Assembly (NCBI GenBank): GCA_036496265.1
Contig: DASXLL010000328.1
Coordinates: 1-52,387 of the forward strand
Direction of reading: 5' to 3'
Source of the DNA: CAYLLN01 sp036496265
GTDB lineage: Bacteria > Planctomycetota > Planctomycetia > Pirellulales > Pirellulaceae
DNA length: 52,387 nt
Shown in pieces: positions 9,101-17,552 of the stretch. How positions within the stretch are numbered: the first letter of the stretch is position 1; every line of letters begins with the position of its first letter. The position numbers were made by a program, and so were the translations under genes. A model generated the notes under the pieces. The model searched no databases and was not told where the DNA came from. It saw only the letters and a program-made list of their open reading frames with translations.

Positions 9101-12100
9101 CACCGGCGATTTTTCAACGATGGAGCGCCTGGTCGATGGCACATTCCGCCGCACGACGACGGATCAGACGGTCTATAACTTCAATAACGACAACAATCTG
9201 GCCAGCGTTCGCGATCGCAACGGCAATACGACCACCTATACCTACGATGCATCCGGCCATCTGACCTTAATTACTGATCCGGTCGGCCTGCCAACAACAT
9301 TTGCCTACACCGGCGGCCTCGTCTCCAGCATCACCGATCCGGCCGGCCGCACGACGCAGTTGGGATACGATGGCGAGGGTAACCTGACGCAAGCCACCGA
9401 CCCCGACGGCTCCAAGGATCAATGGCAATACGATGCCGATCACCATTTGACGTCCGCGATCGATAAACGCGGCAACGTCGGTCAGGATTTTTACGACTTC
9501 TCCGGCCGGGCCACAAAGTTCGTCCGCCCGGACGGCTCAGTCAGTCAACTCGCGCCGGTCGAGACGCAAGGGCTCTATACGCCGGATCAGACGGCGAATC
9601 CCGCCACCGCGCCTGCCGCCTATCGAGCCACCGCCAGCATCGCGACATTCGCCGACGCCAACGGCAACGTCACGCGAACGACTCTCGACGCGCGTGGCCA
9701 GGAAGTCGCCGCCTTCGACGGCGTCGGCCCCCTGCCAACGACCCAGCGCGACCTCAACACCAACCTCGTCACCGAATCGACCAACGCCCGCGGCAGCAAA
9801 ACCGACTATACCTACGACAGCCGTGGCAATGTGCTCACCGTTCGCGACACGCCGACGGAGACAGCCTTCACGGAGGTCGGCGGGCAAGTCACCGTGGAAG
9901 CGGAGCACTTTACATCGCGTTCCTCGGGCCAGAACAAAGACTGGAACGTCGTCCCGGGCGAAGATCCCGGCGTGAATCCCGCCGTCAACTTTCGCGGCAC
10001 GGGCTTCCTGCAAGTGCTGCCCGAAACCAACGGCTTCAACGGCGATCCGCTCGGCGATACCGGTCCATCCGTCGATTACAAGCTGCACATCAACACGCCC
10101 GGGGCCTATCAACTATATGTGCGTATGGCCAGCTTCGATGCCGGAAGCGATTCCATGTACGCGCGAATCCTGGAGCTGGGCGATGGGCCGGGTGGATCGA
10201 TTCTCGATTACGTTCAATACACGCCCTACTCTGGCGCGGATTTTAATGCCAATGGATGGAAGGGAACCGCCGGCTATGAGACCACCGAGGGCTATCCCGG
10301 CGAAGCCCCGGCCATTTGGAACATCTCGACGCCCGGCGACTACACCATTCGCTTCTCGATGCGCGAAGACGGCATGATGCTCGACGCCTTCGACTTCCAG
10401 CTCGCCTCGCTGCCCGCGCCAACGGGCGCCGGCCCGCCCGAAACCATCCCCGATGTCGGCTCCGGCGTGGCTCAAAAAACATTCACCTACGATGCCAAGT
10501 TCAGCCAGGTCACCACGATGACCGACGAACTGGGCCGTCAGACTCTTTATAACATCGACCCGGCCAACGGGAATGTGCTTTCGATTACGAACGTCGTCGG
10601 CGCTGTGGGCGGTGCGGACGACGTGGTAACGCAATACACCTATACGCCCCAAGGCCTCATCGACACCATGACCGACCCGCTCGGTCACGTCACCGATTAT
10701 GACTACGACGCTCTCGGCCGCCTGATCTCGGTCACCGAGGCCGAAGGCACTCTCGATCAAGGCCTCATGCACATGGAGTATGACGCCGCCGGGAACACCA
10801 CGGCAATCGTCGATGAAAACAACAATCGCACGACATTTACCTACGACGCCCTGAACCGAGTCACTCGCGCCACCGAGCCCGATCCCGATGGGGCGGGCCA
10901 ACTGTCCGCGCCGTTCACCACCTTCGTCTATGACGCCGCCGGCAACGCAACGAGCCAAACCGATCCGCGCGGCAACACGACCCTGTATCAATATGATTCG
11001 CTCAACCGCTTGACCACCGTAACCGACGCCATCAGCGGCGTTCGTCAGCTGACCTACGACCCGGCCGGCAATCTGGCCGCCACGACGGACGAGCTCGGCC
11101 GGAAAACCACCTATCGCTACGACGCCCGCAACCGCCTGATTGATACCGTCGATGCTGCTGGCGGTCACACCCGGATGCAGTACGACTTCGACGACAATCT
11201 CCGCTTGCTGACCGATCCCGACGGCCACACGACCACCTATACGTACGACGCTCGCAGCCGCCTGATCAGCACGATCGATGCCCTCGGCCACTCCACGATC
11301 GATACTTATGACCTGGCCGACGAGCTCATCGGCATCACGGACCGCAACGGCCATCAGACCACCTTCGCCTACGACGATCTCGGCCGCCAAACGACAACCA
11401 CCAATCCGCTCGGCGACGCCACACGGCTTGCCTATGACAAGGCGAGCAACACGCTCAGTAGCACCGACGAGCTCGGCCGCGTCACTCAATGGACCTACGA
11501 CGCCCGCAATCGCGTCGTCACCAGCACCAATCCTCTGGGCAAAACCCGCGACTTCTCCTACGACCCGGTCGGCAACCTCCTCTCCCTGACCGACGAGCTC
11601 AACCATACCACCCAATTCAAATACGACGCGATCAACCGCGTCATCGAAACCGACGACGCGCTTGCAGGCGTCACCACATTCGTCTTCGACGCCGCCGACA
11701 ATCTCACCTCGACCACCGACCAGCTTTCACGCACCACCGCGTACCAATACGACGCGCTCAATCGGCAAACCAAAGTCACCGATCCGCTCGGTCATGCCAC
11801 CACCATGACCTACGACGCCGTCGGCAACCTGATCGCGACTGCCGATCCCCTCAACCACGTCACGCAATACGCCTACGACGCTCTCGATCGCCTGATTCGC
11901 ACGACCGATCCCCGCGGCGCAGTTACCACGCGCGCCTACGACCCGGCCGGCAACCTCACTCGCTTAACCGATCCCGACGGCAACACCACTTCCTACACCT
12001 ACGATCAGCTCAACCGCCAAATATCAGACAAGAACGCGCTGAACGCCACGGAATCCTATCAATACGACGCCGTCGGCAATCTCACCTCGCTCACCGATCG

Positions 12101-14213
12101 CGATGGGCGCGTTCGCCAATTCATCTATGACGCACTGGATCGCCCAACGGCCGAAAAATGGCTGGCAGCCAATAGCTCGACGCTACGAACGATTAACTAT
12201 TCGTTCGACGCCGCCAGCCAGATGACCGGCGCTTCCGATCCCGATTCGACTTACGCCTACACGTACGACGCCGATAGCCGGCTCACCAGCTCGACCAACG
12301 CCAATACGCCCGGCGCTCCCACTGTCGCTTTCGCCTACACCTACGACGCTGCCGATAATCGCCTCGGTCGTTCCGACACGATCAGCGGCCAGGCTAAAGG
12401 TACGACCGGCTACCTCTACGACGTCCTGAATCGCATGACGCGCGTCACGCAATCGGGTAACGGTATTACCGACAAGCGAGTGGACTTCACCTACGACGCC
12501 GCCAGTCAAATGACCGGCGTGGCTCGTTTTTCTGACCTCGCGGGCGCGCAAAGCGTAGCGGCCAGCGCTTATGTCTACGACAATGCCGGCCGCCTCACCA
12601 GCTTGACGCACACCCACGCCGCCAGCCCGATTGCCCAGTATGCCTGGACCTACGACGCCGCCAATCGCGTCACACAAGCTACCCTGCCCGACGGCACGAC
12701 CAACTTCACCTATGACGAGGCCGATCAGCTCAAATCCGCCGACAATTCCTTCCAGACCGACGAGAATTTCACTTACGATCCAAACGGCAACCGCACCAAC
12801 ACCGGCTATCAAACCAACCCCAACAATCAGCTCAAGTCCGACGGTGTCTTTACCTATCAGTACGACGCCGAAGGCAATCGCACCAGCCGCACCAAGATCG
12901 CCACCGGCGAAGTCACCACCTACACCTGGGACTATCGCAACCGCCTGACGCAAGTCACGACCAAATCGTCCACCGGTACGGTCTTGATGCAGGCCAACTA
13001 TGTCTATGACGCCTTCGATCGTCGCATTGCCAAAACGGTCGATGCCGATGGCGCCGGCCCCGGCGCGGCCGTCACCGAGCGCTTTGTCTATGACGGCGAC
13101 CAGATTGCCCTCACATTCGATGGCGCTGGCGCGTTAACTCATCGCTATCTTTACGGCCCCGCCATCGACCAAATCCTGGCCGACGAAAACGCCCAAGGCC
13201 AGATCCTCTGGCCCCTGACCGATAACCAGGGCACCGTTCGCGACCTGGTGAACTCCTCCGGCGTCGTTCAAGATCACATCAAATACGATTCGTTCGGCCA
13301 GGTCACCGCCGAATCCAATTCCGCCACCGATTTCCTCTTCGGCTATACCGGCCGCGAGCGCGACCGCGAAACGGGCCTCGATTACTATCGCGCCCGCTAC
13401 TACGACCCCGCCACCGGCCGCTTCACCTCCGAAGACCCCATCGGCTTCCTCGCCGGTGATCCGAATCTGGCCCGCTACGTTTTCAACAATCCTCTCCGCT
13501 ATACCGATCCATCAGGCCTCGAGGTCATCGTTTACGTTTGGAATCCCGATAAGGGCGCGAATAGCCAGTGGGGCCACGCCTCCATGCAGGTCGACGGCAC
13601 CTATATCTCTTGGTGGCCCAAGCTTGCGCTCAATGACAGAAATGAGCTGGACTTCGATAGTATTTTCCGGACGATCAACTTAGAAGACAGTCCAACTCGT
13701 GGCCGCACTTTTGAACAAGACAAAGCCGGGGAAAAAAGGGAACCGGACTATAAAATTCGCATAAACGGATTGGACGAGCAGAAAATCAAGGACTGGTGGA
13801 AAGGTTTTGGGCAGAAGGAAGGCGAGTTGCCAACTTGGGATGCTCGCGTCCGAAACTGTTCCACGGTGGTGGCCATTGGTCTATCAAAGGGTGGCGCTGA
13901 CAAGGTCAAACCGCCGTTCAAGCCTTTGTATCCAAAGAAAGAAGGATTTATGGACGATCCTTTGGCGCCACGTGTCGCCTGGACACCTCAAGACGCGCTG
14001 AAGTATGCCTACGATCTCCGAGACCGGCTCGACGCACTCCAAGATAAACTCAACCCGCCGCTGGCCGATCCTTCGAAGCCGAGGCCCTGGATCATGCTGC
14101 CGCCTTTGCCTGGCAGCCAACTGTGGAACAACGAAGGGTGGAATTGGAAAGAAGGCGAGGGCTGGGTCACGCAACCGCCCGCCCAAAACAACCCAGCCGA
14201 TAAATCTCAGTAG
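6177..14213 (+). CDS. Giant LEPR-XLL/dockerin/YD-repeat (Rhs-type) surface protein with cysteine-hydrolase-like tip
   Basis: 2678 residues from the ATG at 6177. In order: a basic N-terminus and LEPR-XLL-like motif FERLEDRQLLAS (residues 30-41); a dockerin-type pair of Ca-binding repeats (about 47-111, 'DVTNDG', 'DVDGDA'); a cadherin/Ig-like domain (about 390-475); and a carboxypeptidase-regulatory-like fold (about 480-530). Next come an Rhs-type entry region (about 785-960) and YD repeats (about 1000-2300), interrupted at about 1230-1412 by a carbohydrate-binding-like beta-sandwich ('VEAEHFTSR', 'PGDYTIRFSMREDG'). The Rhs core with 'GLDYYRARYYDPATGRF' ends at 'DPSGL' (about 2447). The 230-residue variable tip carries 'WGHASMQVDGTYISWWP' (His about 2467) and 'NCSTVV' (Cys about 2561). 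This His-then-Cys order is that of permuted NlpC/P60 enzymes. YD proteins form a shell around the C-terminal tip. A toxin role is inferred, and no immunity gene is visible downstream. Confidence 0.9.
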   Translation: MRRPLTPRQAAQSKLRQCRLPRTKSRPIEFERLEDRQLLASVFTNSFNPYDVTNDGFVVAEDVVTVINYINAHGSGPLPDTNNSTQKFVDVDGDASVTATDVITIINAINSGNLPGLVALTERHSFSEQGMKTVNLPAIATGSRTIQFDLATRFDTGISGATPDQVLVYLVDPANPTHTLLDRGTSGTSIFSLIGSKADFPVGLVRYDGNTVTIDTSNLATTGSVGLKFQLISTNGVESSQIVAKSFTVSTDPDGSPPATIASNTQVLQPDAALNVTGFATTSDIDVSLGNIRFVPSDGTYTSELRATAKVDGLGRTVVVTFPGLPSGVTLDNASGTTPGGIPYINLHSAVPNGGLATGENSSPVELRFKNPNNIPFALKPQVLVGGANHAPVFSPVGDLSVMPGGVLRVPLQATDADGDPIYFSTSDLAGLPFGTLQTDNTLVFRPAPSQLGDYSFDIFASDGKLQTTQHLTLHVVADSITTTRVSGQILVTSGQPLANMQIEIGGVNGLTGSDGSFALDLGSGSVVSDTIKVRGDLYTGAASYPFIAEKLAFILDHDVYLHVNNVIDRPIYLPALDTANGKTIDPAHDTTVTTAAIPGASVFVKAGTLMNQQGTAFTGTLSITDVPRDLTPAALPDNLRPSQVVTIQPGDMVFTAPAPLSLPNTSSATADAYAPGTLMDLWSINPVTGQFDNVGTGQVSADGKVINTISGGIRNSSWHFFVPKPPTPTQPDNNSQNPNNDCFICWVASLFNSQDATSVVDTGSVSSEVNSQVEHHSGAVMEMHDLPTYNSLGLDRGVQLVYDSLRADPRPIVHATYADVDPNIYSVPSALRLTAQLSVQRGTFQYQVPGNAGGQNNLQGGENFWTIPSTRGAVDGALQVDMTDQPSGNYDYTLTSGILGYSAGANGYIGTMTPTTGHFLVVNTIASPFGSGWGLVGLQQIVENPDGSLLLIDGNGTEELFQPPPAAGTIYDSPTGDFSTMERLVDGTFRRTTTDQTVYNFNNDNNLASVRDRNGNTTTYTYDASGHLTLITDPVGLPTTFAYTGGLVSSITDPAGRTTQLGYDGEGNLTQATDPDGSKDQWQYDADHHLTSAIDKRGNVGQDFYDFSGRATKFVRPDGSVSQLAPVETQGLYTPDQTANPATAPAAYRATASIATFADANGNVTRTTLDARGQEVAAFDGVGPLPTTQRDLNTNLVTESTNARGSKTDYTYDSRGNVLTVRDTPTETAFTEVGGQVTVEAEHFTSRSSGQNKDWNVVPGEDPGVNPAVNFRGTGFLQVLPETNGFNGDPLGDTGPSVDYKLHINTPGAYQLYVRMASFDAGSDSMYARILELGDGPGGSILDYVQYTPYSGADFNANGWKGTAGYETTEGYPGEAPAIWNISTPGDYTIRFSMREDGMMLDAFDFQLASLPAPTGAGPPETIPDVGSGVAQKTFTYDAKFSQVTTMTDELGRQTLYNIDPANGNVLSITNVVGAVGGADDVVTQYTYTPQGLIDTMTDPLGHVTDYDYDALGRLISVTEAEGTLDQGLMHMEYDAAGNTTAIVDENNNRTTFTYDALNRVTRATEPDPDGAGQLSAPFTTFVYDAAGNATSQTDPRGNTTLYQYDSLNRLTTVTDAISGVRQLTYDPAGNLAATTDELGRKTTYRYDARNRLIDTVDAAGGHTRMQYDFDDNLRLLTDPDGHTTTYTYDARSRLISTIDALGHSTIDTYDLADELIGITDRNGHQTTFAYDDLGRQTTTTNPLGDATRLAYDKASNTLSSTDELGRVTQWTYDARNRVVTSTNPLGKTRDFSYDPVGNLLSLTDELNHTTQFKYDAINRVIETDDALAGVTTFVFDAADNLTSTTDQLSRTTAYQYDALNRQTKVTDPLGHATTMTYDAVGNLIATADPLNHVTQYAYDALDRLIRTTDPRGAVTTRAYDPAGNLTRLTDPDGNTTSYTYDQLNRQISDKNALNATESYQYDAVGNLTSLTDRDGRVRQFIYDALDRPTAEKWLAANSSTLRTINYSFDAASQMTGASDPDSTYAYTYDADSRLTSSTNANTPGAPTVAFAYTYDAADNRLGRSDTISGQAKGTTGYLYDVLNRMTRVTQSGNGITDKRVDFTYDAASQMTGVARFSDLAGAQSVAASAYVYDNAGRLTSLTHTHAASPIAQYAWTYDAANRVTQATLPDGTTNFTYDEADQLKSADNSFQTDENFTYDPNGNRTNTGYQTNPNNQLKSDGVFTYQYDAEGNRTSRTKIATGEVTTYTWDYRNRLTQVTTKSSTGTVLMQANYVYDAFDRRIAKTVDADGAGPGAAVTERFVYDGDQIALTFDGAGALTHRYLYGPAIDQILADENAQGQILWPLTDNQGTVRDLVNSSGVVQDHIKYDSFGQVTAESNSATDFLFGYTGRERDRETGLDYYRARYYDPATGRFTSEDPIGFLAGDPNLARYVFNNPLRYTDPSGLEVIVYVWNPDKGANSQWGHASMQVDGTYISWWPKLALNDRNELDFDSIFRTINLEDSPTRGRTFEQDKAGEKREPDYKIRINGLDEQKIKDWWKGFGQKEGELPTWDARVRNCSTVVAIGLSKGGADKVKPPFKPLYPKKEGFMDDPLAPRVAWTPQDALKYAYDLRDRLDALQDKLNPPLADPSKPRPWIMLPPLPGSQLWNNEGWNWKEGEGWVTQPPAQNNPADKSQ

Positions 14214-14422
14214 CGCCAATGCTGGATTCTCCAGCCCGTGCAACGTGGAATATCTCGCTGGATGGGAAGGAGCGACGAGCCGGTCGCTTCCACCGCAATT
14301 CTATGTCGCGGAACCGCGTGCGAGTCTATACTAAAGTTCGTCCGAGTAGCCCGCCGGCCCGTCGTAATCGCTGGGCCAAATTCCCACCATCGCGATTGAT
14401 TGCAAATCTTGATCTCCTGACA

Positions 14423-17400
14423 ATGCACCACCTCGCCGTGCGTATTCTTGCTGCCATTGCACTGTTTAGCCTCGCGCTGCCAGCGCTCTGCCGCGCAGAC
14501 GAAGTAAAATTCAATCGCGATATTCGTCCGTTTCTCTCGGACACTTGCTTTCGCTGCCACGGGCCGGACTCCACAACGCGCGAGGCTGACCTCCGATTCG
14601 ATGTCGAAGCGTCGGCCAAGGCCGACCGCGACGGTCATCCGGCGATCGTCGCCAACAAACCAGAAAAGAGCGAGGCCGTCGCCCGCATTTTCAGTGACGA
14701 TCCAGATTTCGCCATGCCGCCGCCCAAGTCGGGCCTGAAGCTAACCGCCAAACAAAAGGAATTGTTCCGCCGCTGGGTTGCCGCAGGCGCCAAGTACGAG
14801 CCCCACTGGTCGTTGACCCGCATCGTCCGTCCGGCTGTGACCTCCGCTGTCGGTTCACCGATCGATGCTTTCGTCCGCGCTCGCTTAGCCGACTCCGGGC
14901 TAAAACCTTCGCCCGCCGCCGCGCCCGAAAAGCAACTTCGCCGCGCCAGTCTCGATCTAACCGGCCTGCCGCCGACCATTGCGGAAGCCGATGCATTCCT
15001 AGCCGATGTCGAAGACCGCGGCCTCGACCCGGCTTACGAAGCCGCCGTCGATCGGCTGCTCCGCTCATCACGCTACGGCGAGCAAATGGCCTGGCACTGG
15101 CTCGAAGCCGCCCGCTATGCCGACACCGACGGCTATCAAAACGACGGTCCTCGCGAAATGTGGCGCTGGCGCGATTGGATCATCGACGCCTTCAATCGCA
15201 ACATGCCGTTCGACCAATTCACGATCGAGCAGCTCGCCGGCGATTTGCTTCCCAATCCGACCCACGAGCAACTCATCGCCACCGCCTTCAATCGCAACAA
15301 CCGCTACAACTCCGAAGAAGGCATCCCCATCGACGAGTTCCTGCTCGAAAACGCCGTCGATCGCGTCGATACCACATCAACGGTCTGGCTCGGCCTCACC
15401 ATGGGCTGCGCTCGCTGTCACGACCACAAATACGACCCCATCAGCCAGAAAGAATACTACCAGCTCGTCGATTACTTTAACGACGTCGCCGAAAGCGGCC
15501 GGGCGATCAAGGAGGGCAATTCCGAGCCGTGGATCAAAACGCCCACCCCGCCGCAGCGCGAGCGATTGGGTGAGCTAGAGCGGAAAATTGAGCAGGCGAA
15601 GCGGAATCTCGCTGGTTCCGAATCGGCCATTTGCGATGCCCAGCGAAAGTGGGAAACCGATCTCTCGCTCTCCAAGCCTATCCTCTCCTACGGTCTCGAT
15701 CATTACTTCAGCTTCGACGCCGCCGACGAAAAGGTGAAGGCCAAGCAAGGTCAGCCTCGGCTGGACGACAGTCCCCACGGCAAAGCGGCCGTTGTTGGCG
15801 ACGGCAACAGCTTCGAAATCGGCAAAATTCCCGGCCTCATCGGCAACGGCCGTTTCTCCATCGCGTTTTGGCTAAAGCCGGAGCAGGTGGACAAGGGCCC
15901 GGCGCTCTCGAACGAGATGCCCGGCACCGGCCGCAACGGCATTCTCATCGAGTTCGTCAAGGGCCGCCTGCGATTCAACATCAACACCCGCTGGATCTCC
16001 GGCGTTTCAACCGTCGAAACGATTCGGACCTTTCAACCGAACAAATGGGTCCACATCACGCTCACCAACGACGGCACCCAGCGCGCCGCCGGAATGCTGA
16101 TATACGTCAACGGCGAGCTGCAGGAAGTCGCCGTCATTCGCAACACCAACAGCAACAAGGCCAAACGCGACGACGGCGCCGCCATGAACATCGGCTACAG
16201 CAAGCACGTCGGTTTCTGGAAGGGCCAGCTAGACGAGCTGCGCTTCTATTCGCAGCGCACTTTATCTCCCCGCGAAGCCGCCCTGCTGGCCGTTCCCGAA
16301 ACGATTCCACAAATTGCCGCCATCCCCGAATCCAAACGCTCCGAATTGCAGCGTGAGCTCCTCCGAACCGCCTTTTTGGAGCAAGCCGACGACGAGGTGC
16401 AGGCCAAGCTGATCGCCGACGTGCGCCAAGCCGAGGCCGACTGGCAAAAATACTACGACGCCCTTCCTACAACGATGATCATGCGCGATCTCGCCACGCC
16501 GCGATCCTCGTTCATTCGCAAACGCGGCGTTTACGACCAGTTGGGCGCTCAAGTCCATGCCAACGTGCCCGCGGTCTTTCCCCCGCTGCCCAAAAACGAG
16601 GAAAACACGCGTCTGACGTTCGCCAAATGGCTCGTCAGCCCCGAGCACCCTCTCACTCCCCGCGTCACCGTCAATCGCTTCTGGCAAATGCTGTTCGGTC
16701 GTGGCTTGGTGAAAACGGCGGAAGATTTCGGCGCTCAAGGCGAGCAGCCGTCGCATCCCGAGCTGCTCGATTGGCTCGCCGCCGAATTCATCTCCAGCGG
16801 CTGGGACCAGCGGCAGCTCTTGAAGACGATTGTCCTGAGCCAGACCTACCGCCAGGACTCCGCTATCACCCGCCAGCACCTGGCAAAAGACCCCGACAAC
16901 GTTCTCTTGGCCCGCGCGCCGCGAATCCGTTTGACGGGCAGCCTGCTCCGCGACCAGGCTCTCTTTGCGTCCGGTTTGCTGGTCCAAAAGCTCGGCGGCC
17001 CTTCAGTGATGACGTATCAACCCGCCGGACTCTGGGAAGAAGCCAGCAACGCGACCTATAAGCAAGCCAAAGGCGAAGACCTCTATCGCCGCAGTCTCTA
17101 TACCTATTGGAAACGCACGCTCGCCCCGCCCACGATGGCCCTTCTCGACGCCGGCGATCGCGAAAATTGCACGGTCCGCACCAAGCACACCAACACGCCG
17201 CTGCAAGCGCTGACGTTGCTCAACGATGTGACCTTCGTCGAAGCGGCCCGCAAGCTCGGCGAGCGGATTCTCCGCGAAGGTGGCGAAACCGACGCCGATC
17301 GAATCACCTTTGCATTTCGAACGGTGGCCACTCGCTATCCCACCGCTGCTGAAATGGCCGTTTTGACCGACGCGCTGAACGATTACCGCTCCGAATTCCA

Positions 17401-17542
17401 GAACGACCCCAAACGGGCGGCCAACTCGCTCAAAATCGGCCAGTCTCCCGCCAGCAAGCAGTTTTCACCGTCGGAGCTCGCCGCCGCCACCGCCCTGGCC
17501 AATGTGATCCTCAACCTGGAAGAAATCACGACTCGCGATTGA
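14423..17542 (+). CDS. PSCyt1/DUF1549/LamG/DUF1553 planctomycete cytochrome-like protein
   Basis: 1039 residues from the ATG at 14423, which starts a signal peptide (MHHLAVRILAAIALFSLALP..., cleavage near residue 24). The upstream in-frame extension has no signal features and is rejected. PSCyt1 carries CFRCH (Cys42, Cys45, His46) for covalent heme. DUF1549 (PSCyt2) spans about 145-350 and ends with a second CARCH near 330. A LamG/concanavalin-like domain ('GRFSIAFWLKPEQ') occupies about 460-610. DUF1553 (PSD1) covers about 696-1000 with 'NRFWQMLFGRGLVKTAEDFG'. The protein is periplasmic. Its job is not established; proposals link this family to breakdown of complex polysaccharides. It is followed after 10 bp by its usual DUF1501 partner. 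Confidence 0.93.
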   Translation: MHHLAVRILAAIALFSLALPALCRADEVKFNRDIRPFLSDTCFRCHGPDSTTREADLRFDVEASAKADRDGHPAIVANKPEKSEAVARIFSDDPDFAMPPPKSGLKLTAKQKELFRRWVAAGAKYEPHWSLTRIVRPAVTSAVGSPIDAFVRARLADSGLKPSPAAAPEKQLRRASLDLTGLPPTIAEADAFLADVEDRGLDPAYEAAVDRLLRSSRYGEQMAWHWLEAARYADTDGYQNDGPREMWRWRDWIIDAFNRNMPFDQFTIEQLAGDLLPNPTHEQLIATAFNRNNRYNSEEGIPIDEFLLENAVDRVDTTSTVWLGLTMGCARCHDHKYDPISQKEYYQLVDYFNDVAESGRAIKEGNSEPWIKTPTPPQRERLGELERKIEQAKRNLAGSESAICDAQRKWETDLSLSKPILSYGLDHYFSFDAADEKVKAKQGQPRLDDSPHGKAAVVGDGNSFEIGKIPGLIGNGRFSIAFWLKPEQVDKGPALSNEMPGTGRNGILIEFVKGRLRFNINTRWISGVSTVETIRTFQPNKWVHITLTNDGTQRAAGMLIYVNGELQEVAVIRNTNSNKAKRDDGAAMNIGYSKHVGFWKGQLDELRFYSQRTLSPREAALLAVPETIPQIAAIPESKRSELQRELLRTAFLEQADDEVQAKLIADVRQAEADWQKYYDALPTTMIMRDLATPRSSFIRKRGVYDQLGAQVHANVPAVFPPLPKNEENTRLTFAKWLVSPEHPLTPRVTVNRFWQMLFGRGLVKTAEDFGAQGEQPSHPELLDWLAAEFISSGWDQRQLLKTIVLSQTYRQDSAITRQHLAKDPDNVLLARAPRIRLTGSLLRDQALFASGLLVQKLGGPSVMTYQPAGLWEEASNATYKQAKGEDLYRRSLYTYWKRTLAPPTMALLDAGDRENCTVRTKHTNTPLQALTLLNDVTFVEAARKLGERILREGGETDADRITFAFRTVATRYPTAAEMAVLTDALNDYRSEFQNDPKRAANSLKIGQSPASKQFSPSELAAATALANVILNLEEITTRD

Positions 17543-17552
17543 TCTGCGTTCC

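Noticed and set aside
10113..11615. 500-residue antisense open frame opposite the YD repeats
   Set aside because: The repeated YD codons create a long stop-free antisense frame. The Gly/Val-rich sequence has no family features. The same holds for 12183-12953.
9180..13090. Regularly spaced repeats that could be mistaken for a CRISPR array or minisatellite
   Set aside because: The periodicity is at protein level (YD motif) with variable spacing and sequence. There are no identical direct repeats with unique spacers.
14219..14422. Possible immunity gene after the YD-repeat toxin
   Set aside because: The only open frames are an upstream extension of the PSCyt1 gene and an antisense shadow. Neither looks like a protein.
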